Source: Bernardetiaceae bacterium (GTDB lineage Bacteria > Bacteroidota > Bacteroidia > Cytophagales > Thermoflexibacteraceae). Taken from it: a stretch of 64,000 bases of DNA. Of this stretch, positions 17,773-30,380 are shown in pieces; the stretch's first letter is position 1, and every line of letters starts with the position of its first letter. The notes under the pieces are model-generated. The model saw only the letters and a program-made list of their open reading frames with translations, ran no database searches and was not told the origin of the DNA. The translations under genes were made by a program, and so were the position numbers. The stretch is taken from positions 25,465 to 89,464 of the forward strand of contig JANWVT010000014.1 in assembly GCA_025056255.1 (NCBI GenBank), given 5' to 3'.

Positions 17773-18264
17773 TTAGCTGTTCAATAAGTTTTTTTGCCCG
17801 AATCGGAACGGCAGCAAGCTATCTATGCCGTTGGCAATTACAATTTCGCCATTGCCTTCCATAATAATGCGGATAGGAGTATGTTGCCTATCCTGATATT
17901 CTGCTATTACTTGCCTACATGCTCCGCAAGGATTAGCAGCGGTGTAGTACATGTCTCCGCGCCGCTTTGCCGATACAGCTATCATGCTAATTTGTAGTTC
18001 GGGATGCATTGCGCCGGCTGCAAACAGTGCTGTTCGCTCTGCACATAAGCCTGACGGATAAGCTGCATTTTCTTGGTTATTGCCTTCTACTACTTTTCCT
18101 TCGGAGGTAAGCAAAGCAGCACCTACTAAAAAGTTTGAATAGGGTGCATATGCCCTACTGGCTGCTTGGCGTGCCCGATTGAGTAAGTAGCGCTCCGTTT
18201 CTGGTAACTCGTCGATGTGTTGGTATACTTCTAACTGGATGCTGATTTGAATTGCTTTTGCCAT
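17773..18264 (-). CDS. cdd: Cytidine deaminase
   Basis: I use the ATG at 18264 (MAKAIQISIQ); the ORF track start adds 39 residues of unconserved hydrophobic sequence that would make no sense for a cytosolic deaminase. The 163-residue protein has the zinc site CAERTALF and PCGACRQ, with the catalytic Glu in CAE, plus YSNFLVGAALL and the VEGNNQENAAYP substrate loop. It deaminates cytidine and deoxycytidine to uridine and deoxyuridine for pyrimidine salvage. It lies downstream of the SusC/SusD genes in the same direction, with 120 bases between. Confidence 0.93.
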   Translation of the reverse strand: MAKAIQISIQLEVYQHIDELPETERYLLNRARQAASRAYAPYSNFLVGAALLTSEGKVVEGNNQENAAYPSGLCAERTALFAAGAMHPELQISMIAVSAKRRGDMYYTAANPCGACRQVIAEYQDRQHTPIRIIMEGNGEIVIANGIDSLLPFRFGQKNLLNS

Positions 18265-18384
18265 TTTTTTCCTAAAAAAGGCATACAATTTAGGCAAAAA
18301 GCACAGTAAAATGAACGGCATGGCGCTCAAAAACCAGCTACCCATGGCAATAAAACCGTGGGCAGCTGGCTGTACTTGCATGTG

Positions 18385-19740
18385 CTAATAGCCCGGATTT
18401 TGTACTAAATTTTTGTTAGTATCTATCTCTCGCTGCGGAATAGGCAGCACCAAAGCATTAGCGTTAAAGTTCAGGTTGGCATTAATAGGCAAGCGATTGC
18501 GTTTCAAGTCGTGTAGTTGATGCCCTTCAAATGCCAGTTCTAGTTTGCGCTCGCGCAAGATGTCATTTAGTGTTAGGTTGTTCAAAGGGGGCAAGCCAGC
18601 TCGTTGGCGCACGGCGTTGATATCGGCTAATGGAGAAGCACCTACCTGTTGCCCTAAGCGGAAGTTACACTCAGCCCGAGTAAGAAACATTTCCGTAATG
18701 CGTACTACCGGAACATCACCATATTGATCGCGATGCTTAGCAGTAAAAGTGTTCACGCCTGTGCGATAAAAGAATTCGCGTCTCTGGTCGCCGGGAGTAT
18801 ATAGGTCTAAGTGTTTGGTTTGTACGCGAATGTCGCCGCGTCCTTGAAAAGCAGGAGAGGCATAATAGGTATTCATGGCATTGACGCCATCTTGGTCAGT
18901 AATCACAATTCGGAAGATGTGTTCGCGCGCATAGTCAGCAGAACTTTCCGTAAAAACATCTGCAAAGGTGCGTGCCATAGCATATCTGCCAGATGTAATG
19001 ACACGATTGGCAGCGTCGCGTGCTTCGGCATATCTGCCTTGCATTAGATAAACACGGGAGAGCATAGCAGCAGCAGCTCCTTTAGTAGCGAAGATGCCAT
19101 TAGAAACAGGCAGTTGCTGTTCTGCTTTGGTCAGGTCAGCAATTACCTGAGCATACACTTGCTCTACGGTGTTGCGTGGGCGAAAGTCAGCTTCTGTTAC
19201 GGTTCGGGTAGGGGTTAGCACAATAGGGACGCCCAAATTAGTGGCGTTGTTGCCATCGCCCCACGTTTTGCCATAAAGGCGCACTAGTTCAAACAGCAGT
19301 GCTCCTCTGATAAACAAGGCTTCACCTTCTACTCGTGCGCGGTCTTGTGGGTTAACTTTGTCTAAGGCAGAAAGTACATTATTAGCACGGTTAATAGTGT
19401 TGTATGAACTGTTCCAAATAGCAGTAACCACACCATTGGTAGTGGTAATGGATTTGCGCCATATCTCGTCTAAGGTGGTAAACGTGCCGCCAAATACTAC
19501 TTCGCGGTCATCTCCCAGCAGTTCGGCAGTGTACTGAATGGCACCTCCATATACGTTCACGCTCGACAAACCATCGTAGGCACCTGTAAGTGTCACTTTT
19601 ACAGATTGGTCGTCGGCTAGGGCAGTTTTTTCGTCAATGCTTTGCGTAGGCTCTACATCTAATCGGTTGTTACAGCCCCAAAGCATCAATACGAGTGCCA
19701 ACTGGGGAAATATTTTGGGAATATGCTGGAATCTCATCAT
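18385..19740 (-). CDS. SusD/RagB-family outer-membrane lipoprotein
   Basis: The 451-residue protein starts with a lipoprotein signal whose lipobox reads LMLWGC. The body is rich in TPR-like helices, with family hallmarks such as ALFIRGALLFELVRLYG, AAAAMLSRVYLMQGRYAEARDAAN and the C-terminal ILRERKLELAFEGHQLHDLKRN. SusD-like proteins form the surface lid of a SusC transporter and capture oligosaccharides or other nutrients. It follows the susC gene by about 39 bases. No glycoside hydrolase, peptidase or anti-sigma/sigma pair is adjacent, so the ligand is unknown. Confidence 0.93.
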   Translation of the reverse strand: MMRFQHIPKIFPQLALVLMLWGCNNRLDVEPTQSIDEKTALADDQSVKVTLTGAYDGLSSVNVYGGAIQYTAELLGDDREVVFGGTFTTLDEIWRKSITTTNGVVTAIWNSSYNTINRANNVLSALDKVNPQDRARVEGEALFIRGALLFELVRLYGKTWGDGNNATNLGVPIVLTPTRTVTEADFRPRNTVEQVYAQVIADLTKAEQQLPVSNGIFATKGAAAAMLSRVYLMQGRYAEARDAANRVITSGRYAMARTFADVFTESSADYAREHIFRIVITDQDGVNAMNTYYASPAFQGRGDIRVQTKHLDLYTPGDQRREFFYRTGVNTFTAKHRDQYGDVPVVRITEMFLTRAECNFRLGQQVGASPLADINAVRQRAGLPPLNNLTLNDILRERKLELAFEGHQLHDLKRNRLPINANLNFNANALVLPIPQREIDTNKNLVQNPGY

Positions 19741-19779
19741 GGCAATAGTAGTTTGAGGTTAAACAAGTGTTTAATTGGA

Positions 19780-22700
19780 TTAGAAACTTACATTTACACC
19801 AAAAGTAATAGTGCGGGGTTGAGGCGCTGTGTAAAAATCGTAGCCTTGGGCAATGTTGCTTACAATGTCGTCAGCATTCACTTCGGGGTCCCAACCTTTG
19901 TATTTGGTGAAGGTGGCGAAGTTTTGTGCCGAAACAAAAATTCGCGCACTAGTCATGCTCAACTTGTTGATGTAGTTTTTAGGCAAATTGTACGACAGTG
20001 TAACATTGCGCAGGCGCACAAAAGAGCCGTCGTAAATAAAGCGACTAGAAGGCTGCGCACCATTGTTGAAAAACAGGCGGGCTTCTGGAATATCAGTATT
20101 GCGGTTTTGCGGTGTCCATGCATTCAACTGGTCGGCAGTTTGGTTGTCTTCAAATCTGCCGTTGGCAGAAGAGAAGCGTCCAACGCCGTAGAAGTTAATT
20201 TTTTGTCCTAATTGAGCGTTGAAAAATATGCTTAGGTCAAAACCTTTGTAGCTGAAAGTGTTAGTAATACCGCCTGTCCATTTGGGTAAGGGGCTTCCTA
20301 CTACTACACGCTGAGCTTCGTTGTAACGGTTAGTGGTGCTGCGGTCGAGTGAGCCATCGGGCAGTATGCGGTTGCGGTACCACAATGCATCACCGTTTTC
20401 AGGATTTACGCCGGCATATTCGGCAGTAAAGAAAACGCCTAAGGGCTGTCCTTCAACTGCACGGCTCATATTGTTCAGTCCGGCTTCTATAATTTGCCCG
20501 TCTAAGTTGGTTACTTTGTTGAAGTTTCGGGCAGCGTTGAAACTGGTTTTCCACTTAAACTCCCCAGTGAGGTTGTCAGTGTTGATAACTATTTCTACTC
20601 CTTTGTTAGACATGGCGCCCACGTTTCGTACTTGTGTAGTAAATCCAGTTGTTCCGGGCACATTTACATTGAGCAGCAAGCCTGTGGTATTTTTTTGGTA
20701 GTAGTCCAGTTCGCCGCTAATGCGATTGTTGAGCACGCCAAAGTCAATACCTACATCCCACTGGTCGGTTGTTTCCCAGCTGAGGTTAGGGTTTCCCAGT
20801 TGGGTAGGGGCTTGTCCGGGGTTGCCAGCGTATCCTGCTCCTGCAAATAGCCCACGAGCAGGAAAGTTGCCAATTTCAGCGTTACCTGTGCGTCCGAAAC
20901 TGGCGCGCAACTTCAAGAAAGAAATGACGTCGTTGTTTTTCAGGAAGTTTTCTTCCGAAATAATCCATCCGGCAGAAGCAGCAGGGAAGAAGCCGTATTT
21001 ACTTTCATTGCCAAAGCGGCTTGAGCCGTCTATGCGAGCGCTCAATCCCAGTAGATAGCGCTCCTTAAACTTGTAGTTAGCCCGCAAGAAATACGACAAA
21101 AACCGGAAGTTGGTTTCCGAAGAACTACCATCGGTTTTGCGGGCAGCGCTAACAATCATCCGATAAGCATCGGAAGGAAAATCGCGCCCTTCAATAAAGT
21201 TGTTTTTTTGCTGCGATTGTTGATAAGACATGCCCCCCACCACTGTTAAGCCATGTTCGCCAAAGGCTTTGTCCCATGTGAAAAAGTTATTGGTATTGTA
21301 GTTTTCTACCCGCGTGTAGAGGTTTTGTCCTAAGCCAAGCGGTGCGCCAAAGTTGCGCTGTGTTTTGCTGTTGTAGTACAGCTCTTCCTGCTGGTTGAGA
21401 ATATCTACGCCAAATTCTGAGCGGAAGAAAAGTCCTTTTAAAATTTCCAACTGCCCGAAAATGGTGCTGATATTACGGTAAACTGTTGTGTTGTAGTAGG
21501 CATTGCCAATATTGATGAGCGGATTGTAGTAGAGAGGCAGGCTGATGTCGCCGGGGGGCATACCTACTGGCAAGTTGGTTTTGGGGTCTATTTGAGGAGT
21601 AATAGGCGGAAGCGCTACTATTTGCATGGGGTTGTCAAATTGGCGGTCGCCAGAGATGCGATTGTTGAGTGTGCGGGTAAGCCCCATGTTTGCCCCTAAG
21701 GTAAATTTGTTAGACATGCGATGCTCTAAATTGATGCGCCCCGAGATGCGCTGCAAGCCATTGCCAACAAGAATACCCTTTTGGTCGAGCAACTGACCAG
21801 ATACGTAAAATGAAGTTTTTTCATTACCGCCATTCATATTTAAGTCATATTGGCTCAGGGGTGCATGTTGGAAGGCAAGCGCGCCCCAGTCGGTGTCTGC
21901 ATCCACTCCTAAGCTGTTGAATTCAAAGAAATCTTTGATGTACGTAGTGTAGGAGTCAGGGTCATTTACCGGGATACCGTCTATGCGGTCTGAGTTGGCT
22001 GCTGCCATGAGGTAAAAATCGCGATACTCTTGTGCATTCAAAAAACGAACCCTGCGGGTAGGTTTGCTGTTGCCTATTTGCACACCAAAGTTGATGTTGG
22101 TTCTGCCTGCTTTCCCGCGCTTAGTAGTCACCAACACTACGCCGTTGGCAGCACGCGAACCAAAAATAGCTGCCGAGGAAGCATCTTTCAAAATTTCTAT
22201 GGACTCAATGTCTTGCGGGTTGATGTCGGCAAGTGGGTTAGTGGCTCCTCCAAATGAACCCAAATCGGCAGTCGTTACTGGGATGCCATCTATTACATAT
22301 AGCGGTTCGTTAGAAGCGGAAACAGAAGATTGCCCACGCACGCGAATTTGAATGCCTTGCCCTAGCTTGCCACCTCCTGCATTAACTACTACACCGGCTG
22401 CTTTCCCTTGTATGGCATTGTCAAACGTAGGAACAGGCATATCTTTAATGTCGCTGCCTCCTACTTTGGCAATGTTACCCGTCACTTCGCGTTTGATTTG
22501 TTGCCCATAGCCGGTTACTACTACTTCTTGTAGGGTTTTGGTATCGGGCATAAGCGTTACATCAATAGTAGTGCGGTTGCCAATTTCTACTTCCTGGGTG
22601 GCGAACCCTACAAAGCTGAAAACCAGTACCTGACTACCACTTGGTACATTGATGCGATACCTGCCTTCTGCATCGGTAGAAGTACCCGAGTTAGTGCCTT

Positions 22701-22836
22701 TAATTAAGATAGATACGCCCGGAAGCGGAACTTTTTCTACGCCGTCGGTAACAGTGCCACTGATTTGCCTGTCCTGAGCAAATAGCTGGAAGCTTAAAAA
22801 CAGCATTAAAAAACTGGTACACAAAAGTTTTCTCAT
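19780..22836 (-). CDS. SusC/RagA-family TonB-linked outer-membrane transporter
   Basis: The 1018-residue protein has a signal peptide (cut near LFAQ), a carboxypeptidase-D-like domain (SGTVTDGVEKVPLPGVSILIKG, residues 25-100), a TonB-box-like stretch, a plug domain (about 115-240, with LYVIDGIPV and ILKDASSAAIFGSRAANGVVLVTTKRG) and a large beta-barrel ending in an aromatic C-terminus (NVSF). It imports a nutrient across the outer membrane using TonB energy together with the SusD protein encoded next. Length and layout are normal. A promoter-like pair of boxes lies 41 bases upstream. Confidence 0.95.
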   Translation of the reverse strand: MRKLLCTSFLMLFLSFQLFAQDRQISGTVTDGVEKVPLPGVSILIKGTNSGTSTDAEGRYRINVPSGSQVLVFSFVGFATQEVEIGNRTTIDVTLMPDTKTLQEVVVTGYGQQIKREVTGNIAKVGGSDIKDMPVPTFDNAIQGKAAGVVVNAGGGKLGQGIQIRVRGQSSVSASNEPLYVIDGIPVTTADLGSFGGATNPLADINPQDIESIEILKDASSAAIFGSRAANGVVLVTTKRGKAGRTNINFGVQIGNSKPTRRVRFLNAQEYRDFYLMAAANSDRIDGIPVNDPDSYTTYIKDFFEFNSLGVDADTDWGALAFQHAPLSQYDLNMNGGNEKTSFYVSGQLLDQKGILVGNGLQRISGRINLEHRMSNKFTLGANMGLTRTLNNRISGDRQFDNPMQIVALPPITPQIDPKTNLPVGMPPGDISLPLYYNPLINIGNAYYNTTVYRNISTIFGQLEILKGLFFRSEFGVDILNQQEELYYNSKTQRNFGAPLGLGQNLYTRVENYNTNNFFTWDKAFGEHGLTVVGGMSYQQSQQKNNFIEGRDFPSDAYRMIVSAARKTDGSSSETNFRFLSYFLRANYKFKERYLLGLSARIDGSSRFGNESKYGFFPAASAGWIISEENFLKNNDVISFLKLRASFGRTGNAEIGNFPARGLFAGAGYAGNPGQAPTQLGNPNLSWETTDQWDVGIDFGVLNNRISGELDYYQKNTTGLLLNVNVPGTTGFTTQVRNVGAMSNKGVEIVINTDNLTGEFKWKTSFNAARNFNKVTNLDGQIIEAGLNNMSRAVEGQPLGVFFTAEYAGVNPENGDALWYRNRILPDGSLDRSTTNRYNEAQRVVVGSPLPKWTGGITNTFSYKGFDLSIFFNAQLGQKINFYGVGRFSSANGRFEDNQTADQLNAWTPQNRNTDIPEARLFFNNGAQPSSRFIYDGSFVRLRNVTLSYNLPKNYINKLSMTSARIFVSAQNFATFTKYKGWDPEVNADDIVSNIAQGYDFYTAPQPRTITFGVNVSF

Positions 22837-22869
22837 GGGTAAAAATGTTTAAAAAACCATCTTTGCCGC

Positions 22870-22900
22870 CTAATGTAAAAACAAGCGAACAATAATCAAA
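22870..22900 (-). promoter_or_regulatory. Promoter of the susC-susD operon
   Basis: On the minus strand TTTG (22900-22897) is followed after exactly 19 bases by TACATTAG (22877-22870), a 6-of-8 type match to TAnnTTTG. Spacing fits the Bacteroidota -33/-7 promoter. The leader to the susC ATG is about 30 bases. Confidence 0.4.
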
Positions 22901-22920
22901 AATAAAAGGCAGGAGTTATT

Positions 22921-24054
22921 TTAGTTTACCGCCAATAGGCTTTTAAATAGACTAACGTAGCGTTCTTTTTGCGACTTTTGTGAATAAAATTCCCAGACAG
23001 TTTTTCTACCAGCCTCGCCTATCTGCTTGCGAAGAGATTCATTTTCAATCAGTAGCGATAATTTTTCTATCCATTCTTCCGTAGTGCTTGCTAAAAAACC
23101 ATTCTCTCCGTCGCGAATGATATCTTTATTGACTCCTACGGGGGAAAGTACTGCCGGAATAGCAAGGCTCATGTAGGTAAGCCCCTTAAATCCACATTTT
23201 CCGCGTGTCCATTCGTTGTCGGGCAGGGGCATAATGCCAATATCTATTTCGCCTAACTCTTCCAGTTCGGTATCCGGATGCCACGCTACTCCTTGAATAC
23301 CAAGCTGCTCGTTCTTATAGCGACTGTCTCCTATGAGTTTGAATCGCACTTTATCACCATATTTATTTTTAATGGCAAGTAATGCAGGAATGCCGTATTC
23401 AAAATGCTCAATAGTACTGAAACTACCTGTCCAGCCAATTACAACAGCAGAGTCTTTCTGTTTATACATGGTTCGAGCCTGTAAAAAACGTGAGTTATTA
23501 GGATGAAAAATATCGGTATCTAATGTAGTAGGAATAATGACAACATTGGGATTGAAACGCTGAGCGTAGTGGGCTAAGTAAGAGTTGCCCACTATCACCA
23601 AATCGCTCCAAGCAATAATCTGGTTGATTTTTTGTGCATTTTTTAGCCATGCAAAGGCTTTATTCCCTTCCGATACAACGGGTAGCCAAATGGCATCATC
23701 AAAATCGACAATCATTTTAGCACCTGAGCGCTTAAAAAATTTTTCAAACACAGTCAGGCGAGTAAAATGAGCTTCTCGATAAAGAAAAACTATATCATAT
23801 TGCTTAATTTGCAAGCAATTTTTTAATCTGATAAGCAAGCTTTTTAATAAAATACGCAATTTGCCCCAGTAGTTGCCAGAGGCATAAAATATATTGTCTT
23901 CCTCCGCAGAAGGAATCAGTGGTGAGACATGGCAATGAAAACCAGCTTCTTCTAATGCTTGTAGATATTGTTCGAAGCGAAACCGCTGACCGGGTGAGCG
24001 CCCCAACCGATGATTGACTGCAAAAAGTATTTTAGCTTGTTTTGACTGCTTCAT
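22921..24054 (-). CDS. Family 4-type glycosyltransferase
   Basis: I use the ATG at 24054 (MKQSKQAKILF), which reduces the overlap with the upstream gene to 23 bases. The 377-residue protein has a GT-B fold: an N-terminal acceptor half (ILFAVNHRLGRSPGQRFRFEQYL, IVDFDDAIW) and a C-terminal donor half (IGWTGSFSTIEHF, DIGIMPLPDNEWTRGKCGFKGLTYMSLAIPAVLSPVG, GENGFLAS). The E-x7-E signature is weak (KCGFKGL region). It should add a sugar to a lipid-linked or protein glycan at the inner membrane. It is coupled to the polytopic membrane protein gene upstream. Confidence 0.82.
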   Translation of the reverse strand: MKQSKQAKILFAVNHRLGRSPGQRFRFEQYLQALEEAGFHCHVSPLIPSAEEDNIFYASGNYWGKLRILLKSLLIRLKNCLQIKQYDIVFLYREAHFTRLTVFEKFFKRSGAKMIVDFDDAIWLPVVSEGNKAFAWLKNAQKINQIIAWSDLVIVGNSYLAHYAQRFNPNVVIIPTTLDTDIFHPNNSRFLQARTMYKQKDSAVVIGWTGSFSTIEHFEYGIPALLAIKNKYGDKVRFKLIGDSRYKNEQLGIQGVAWHPDTELEELGEIDIGIMPLPDNEWTRGKCGFKGLTYMSLAIPAVLSPVGVNKDIIRDGENGFLASTTEEWIEKLSLLIENESLRKQIGEAGRKTVWEFYSQKSQKERYVSLFKSLLAVN

Positions 24055-25396
24055 ATGTTGGGGTAGGAGCAAAGGCAGAGCGTCGCACTAATTTTCTGCG
24101 TTTGTTTTTCTCGAGAATAATAAACATAGCAGATACATAAAACGGCATCATAGGAATTTTGTAGCGCACTAATGTGCCAAAATTACCGGAAGTTACCCCA
24201 ACAGCAAAAGAAAAGCCAATAGCAAATACCAAAGCGGCAAAAACAAAGTGCTCAGAAAAGATAGTGGCAATTGTTTTACTAATACCAACCTTGTACAAAA
24301 CGCGTACGGTCAAAAATATAAAAACCAATGCTTCTAATGCTGCTAGCAATTGTACAGGGCTTTTGGCTTCCCATAGGAAAGGACGAAACAGGGTAACAGT
24401 AATGCCGCGCGGAGCATAGGTGAGCAGGCTGGTCAGGGAGCCATCAAATTCGGGAATTTCGTAGGCGGAACCTTGCCCTTCTGCCTGCTGGTGCAAATAT
24501 GTAGCTGTTACTTCTGCTTTGTGGGCGAGGTTTTCAAAGCTATAAGCCGTGTCGCTGGTGAGTTTGAAAACAGCAAGCACACTCAGCGTAGCCCCTGCTA
24601 ATGCCAAAAAAGGAACAGACAGTGCTTTTGCCAAACCAGAGCGCATATTATCGCGAAAACGCAAAAACAGCCACAGCATCAGTGCTGGTAGTAAACAGTA
24701 AATAATGTAAATTTTGATAGCTATTACTAAAAAAAATCCCAGTCCACCAACGAGTAAATTTTTTAGTAGCTTTTCACGGCGAATAATACCAAAGTAAAAT
24801 CCATGTACCACAAGTCCCATACCTCCAAAGGTAATGCTATCTTTCATTATCCCAGACCCCCAAAAAATTACTGACGGAATGAAAAGTACAGCCAATGCCA
24901 AAGAGCGATAATATGCTGGGTACATATGCACCATTGCCAAATAAAATGCCCAGCTACCTAAAAAACTAAATGTTGCAAATAACAAAGCGGTTGCTGAATA
25001 TACATTTCCGGTTAATAAATTTGCCACTCCTACTAGCCTAAGCAGAAAGTAAGTGTCTGTATCTTTTCTGTAATAAAACATATTGACCGATAGATACGGA
25101 TAAGTCTCTGGGTCGTATTGCAGAGGACCGAAAACCAGTTTAAAAAAAGCAGAAGGGTTTTCGTAAAAGCTTCGGCTGATGTAGGTACCCAAGGCATAGT
25201 AAAGGTCTGTATCGCCGCCGCCATAGTAAAAAAAGTAGATGAGCCCCAGAGCAATTGCGCCTACAAATTTTAACAACAGTGCTGGAATAAAAAATTTTCG
25301 CAAGTGAGGTGGGGAAAGTCGGTTTCTCAACTGATACATTACAGCGAGAATGACTAAGGCATAAATGGGTGCTATTAGCAAATCTTGAAAGTACAT
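24032..25396 (-). CDS. Polytopic membrane protein, possible polysaccharide polymerase or GT-C enzyme
   Basis: The 454-residue protein has roughly ten to twelve hydrophobic segments. A conserved-looking acidic loop, YYGGGDTDLYYALG, follows the second helix, and FWGSGIMKDSITFGG sits mid-protein; a long non-membrane segment lies around residues 290-330. Acidic residues in the first outer loop recall GT-C enzymes, while the overall topology would also fit Wzy-type polymerases. I do not recognise the exact family. Overlap with the GT4 gene and close spacing to ligA (6 bases) indicate one transcript, but only the GT4 is a likely functional partner. Confidence 0.55.
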   Translation of the reverse strand: MYFQDLLIAPIYALVILAVMYQLRNRLSPPHLRKFFIPALLLKFVGAIALGLIYFFYYGGGDTDLYYALGTYISRSFYENPSAFFKLVFGPLQYDPETYPYLSVNMFYYRKDTDTYFLLRLVGVANLLTGNVYSATALLFATFSFLGSWAFYLAMVHMYPAYYRSLALAVLFIPSVIFWGSGIMKDSITFGGMGLVVHGFYFGIIRREKLLKNLLVGGLGFFLVIAIKIYIIYCLLPALMLWLFLRFRDNMRSGLAKALSVPFLALAGATLSVLAVFKLTSDTAYSFENLAHKAEVTATYLHQQAEGQGSAYEIPEFDGSLTSLLTYAPRGITVTLFRPFLWEAKSPVQLLAALEALVFIFLTVRVLYKVGISKTIATIFSEHFVFAALVFAIGFSFAVGVTSGNFGTLVRYKIPMMPFYVSAMFIILEKNKRRKLVRRSAFAPTPTYEAVKTS

Positions 25397-25402
25397 CTTC
25401 TG

Positions 25403-29034
<3,632 letters not shown>

Positions 29035-29066
29035 AGACAAATCATTTGGCAGAATATTTTTAGAGC

Positions 29067-29098
29067 AAAAATCCCTAAGGACTACTGCCCTCAGGGAT
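29067..29098 (-). terminator. Rho-independent terminator after the acyl-CoA dehydrogenase
   Basis: On the minus strand ATCCCTGAGG and CCTTAGGGAT form a 10-bp stem with one G-T wobble and an 8-base loop, followed directly by TTTTT. It lies just downstream of the acyl-CoA dehydrogenase stop. Confidence 0.8.
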
Positions 29099-29130
29099 GT
29101 TTATGTATAGTACAAGTAAAAGGCAATTGA

Positions 29131-30357
29131 CTATGCAAAAGCAGAAATGCCGGTGATTTCTTTGCCCAGAATCAATAAGTGAATGTCGTGCGTACCTTCG
29201 TAGGTAATGACCGATTCGAGATTCATCATGTGTCGCATGATGCTATATTCGCCGGTAATGCCCATGCCACCCAAAATTTGACGCGATTCGCGGGCGACTT
29301 CTAAAGCCATTGCCACATTGTTGCGCTTAGCCATTGATATTTGCGCAGTAGTAGCCTTTCCTTGGTTCATCAATGTTCCCAGTCGCCATGCTAGTAATTG
29401 GGCTTTGGTAATTTCTGTGAGCATTTCGGCTAATTTTTTTTGCACTAATTGGAAAGAAGCAATAGGTTTTCCAAATTGGATGCGTTCCATGGCATAGCGG
29501 CGAGCAGTTTCGTAGCAGTCCATTGCTGCACCAATAGCTCCCCAAGCAATACCATAGCGCGCAGAGTCTAAACACATCATAGGGGCGCCTAAGCCGTTTT
29601 TGCCTGGCAATAAATTTTCTTTGGGTACTTTTACATTGTCAAAAACCAATTCTCCTGTAATGCTGGCTCGGAGGCTCCATTTGCCGTGTGTAGTAGGTGT
29701 GCTGAACCCTTCCATTCCACGCTCTACAATGAGTCCATGAATTCTACCTGCCTCATTTTTTGCCCACACAATCGCTATATCAGCTTCGGGAGCATTGCTA
29801 ATCCACATTTTGGCGCCGTTGAGCAGGTAATAGTCGCCCATGTCTTTGAAATGGGTAGTCATGCCGGCGGGGTTAGAGCCATGGTCGGGTTCGGTGAGTC
29901 CGAAACAGCCCAAGTACTCCCCGGAAGCTAATTTGGGTAAATATTTTCTGCGCTGTTCTTCGGTTCCGAATTTGTAGATGGGATACATCACCAAAGAACC
30001 CTGTACTGATGCAGTAGAACGCATGCCCGAGTCGCCGCGCTCTATTTCTTGCATAATGATGCCGTAGGAAATATAATCTAATCCTCCGCCCCCGTATTCT
30101 ATTGGGATGGTAGGTCCGAAAGCGCCTATTTCACCAAATTTTCGGACAATGAACGAGGGAAAAATATTTCGCTGTGCACAGTCTTCTATGATAGGGCTAA
30201 TTTCTCTTTTGACAAAGTCGCGCACGCTTTGGCGAATCATACGCTGCTCAGGGGTAAGCAAGTCATCTACGCCGTAAAAATCGGGATGTTCGAACAAGTC
30301 TGGCGTATTTTTTCGCCGAATGGTGTCTAAAATGTTGTCAGCAAAAACTGTTTCCAT
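29131..30357 (-). CDS. Acyl-CoA dehydrogenase, glutaryl-CoA dehydrogenase-like
   Basis: A 408-residue flavoprotein with the full acyl-CoA dehydrogenase layout: helical N-domain (residues 25-150), beta domain (CFGLTEPDHGSNPAGM, KMWISNAPEADI) and helical C-domain (RIQFGKPIASFQLVQKKLAEM, QILGGMGITGEY). The catalytic Glu is in TYEGTHDIH near residue 387, the position and context used by glutaryl-CoA dehydrogenases and their short-chain relatives. GcdH oxidises and decarboxylates glutaryl-CoA to crotonyl-CoA in lysine and tryptophan breakdown. The gene stands alone with its own terminator. Confidence 0.88.
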   Translation of the reverse strand: METVFADNILDTIRRKNTPDLFEHPDFYGVDDLLTPEQRMIRQSVRDFVKREISPIIEDCAQRNIFPSFIVRKFGEIGAFGPTIPIEYGGGGLDYISYGIIMQEIERGDSGMRSTASVQGSLVMYPIYKFGTEEQRRKYLPKLASGEYLGCFGLTEPDHGSNPAGMTTHFKDMGDYYLLNGAKMWISNAPEADIAIVWAKNEAGRIHGLIVERGMEGFSTPTTHGKWSLRASITGELVFDNVKVPKENLLPGKNGLGAPMMCLDSARYGIAWGAIGAAMDCYETARRYAMERIQFGKPIASFQLVQKKLAEMLTEITKAQLLAWRLGTLMNQGKATTAQISMAKRNNVAMALEVARESRQILGGMGITGEYSIMRHMMNLESVITYEGTHDIHLLILGKEITGISAFA

Positions 30358-30380
30358 TGCTCATTTGGAGTATTGGTTGT

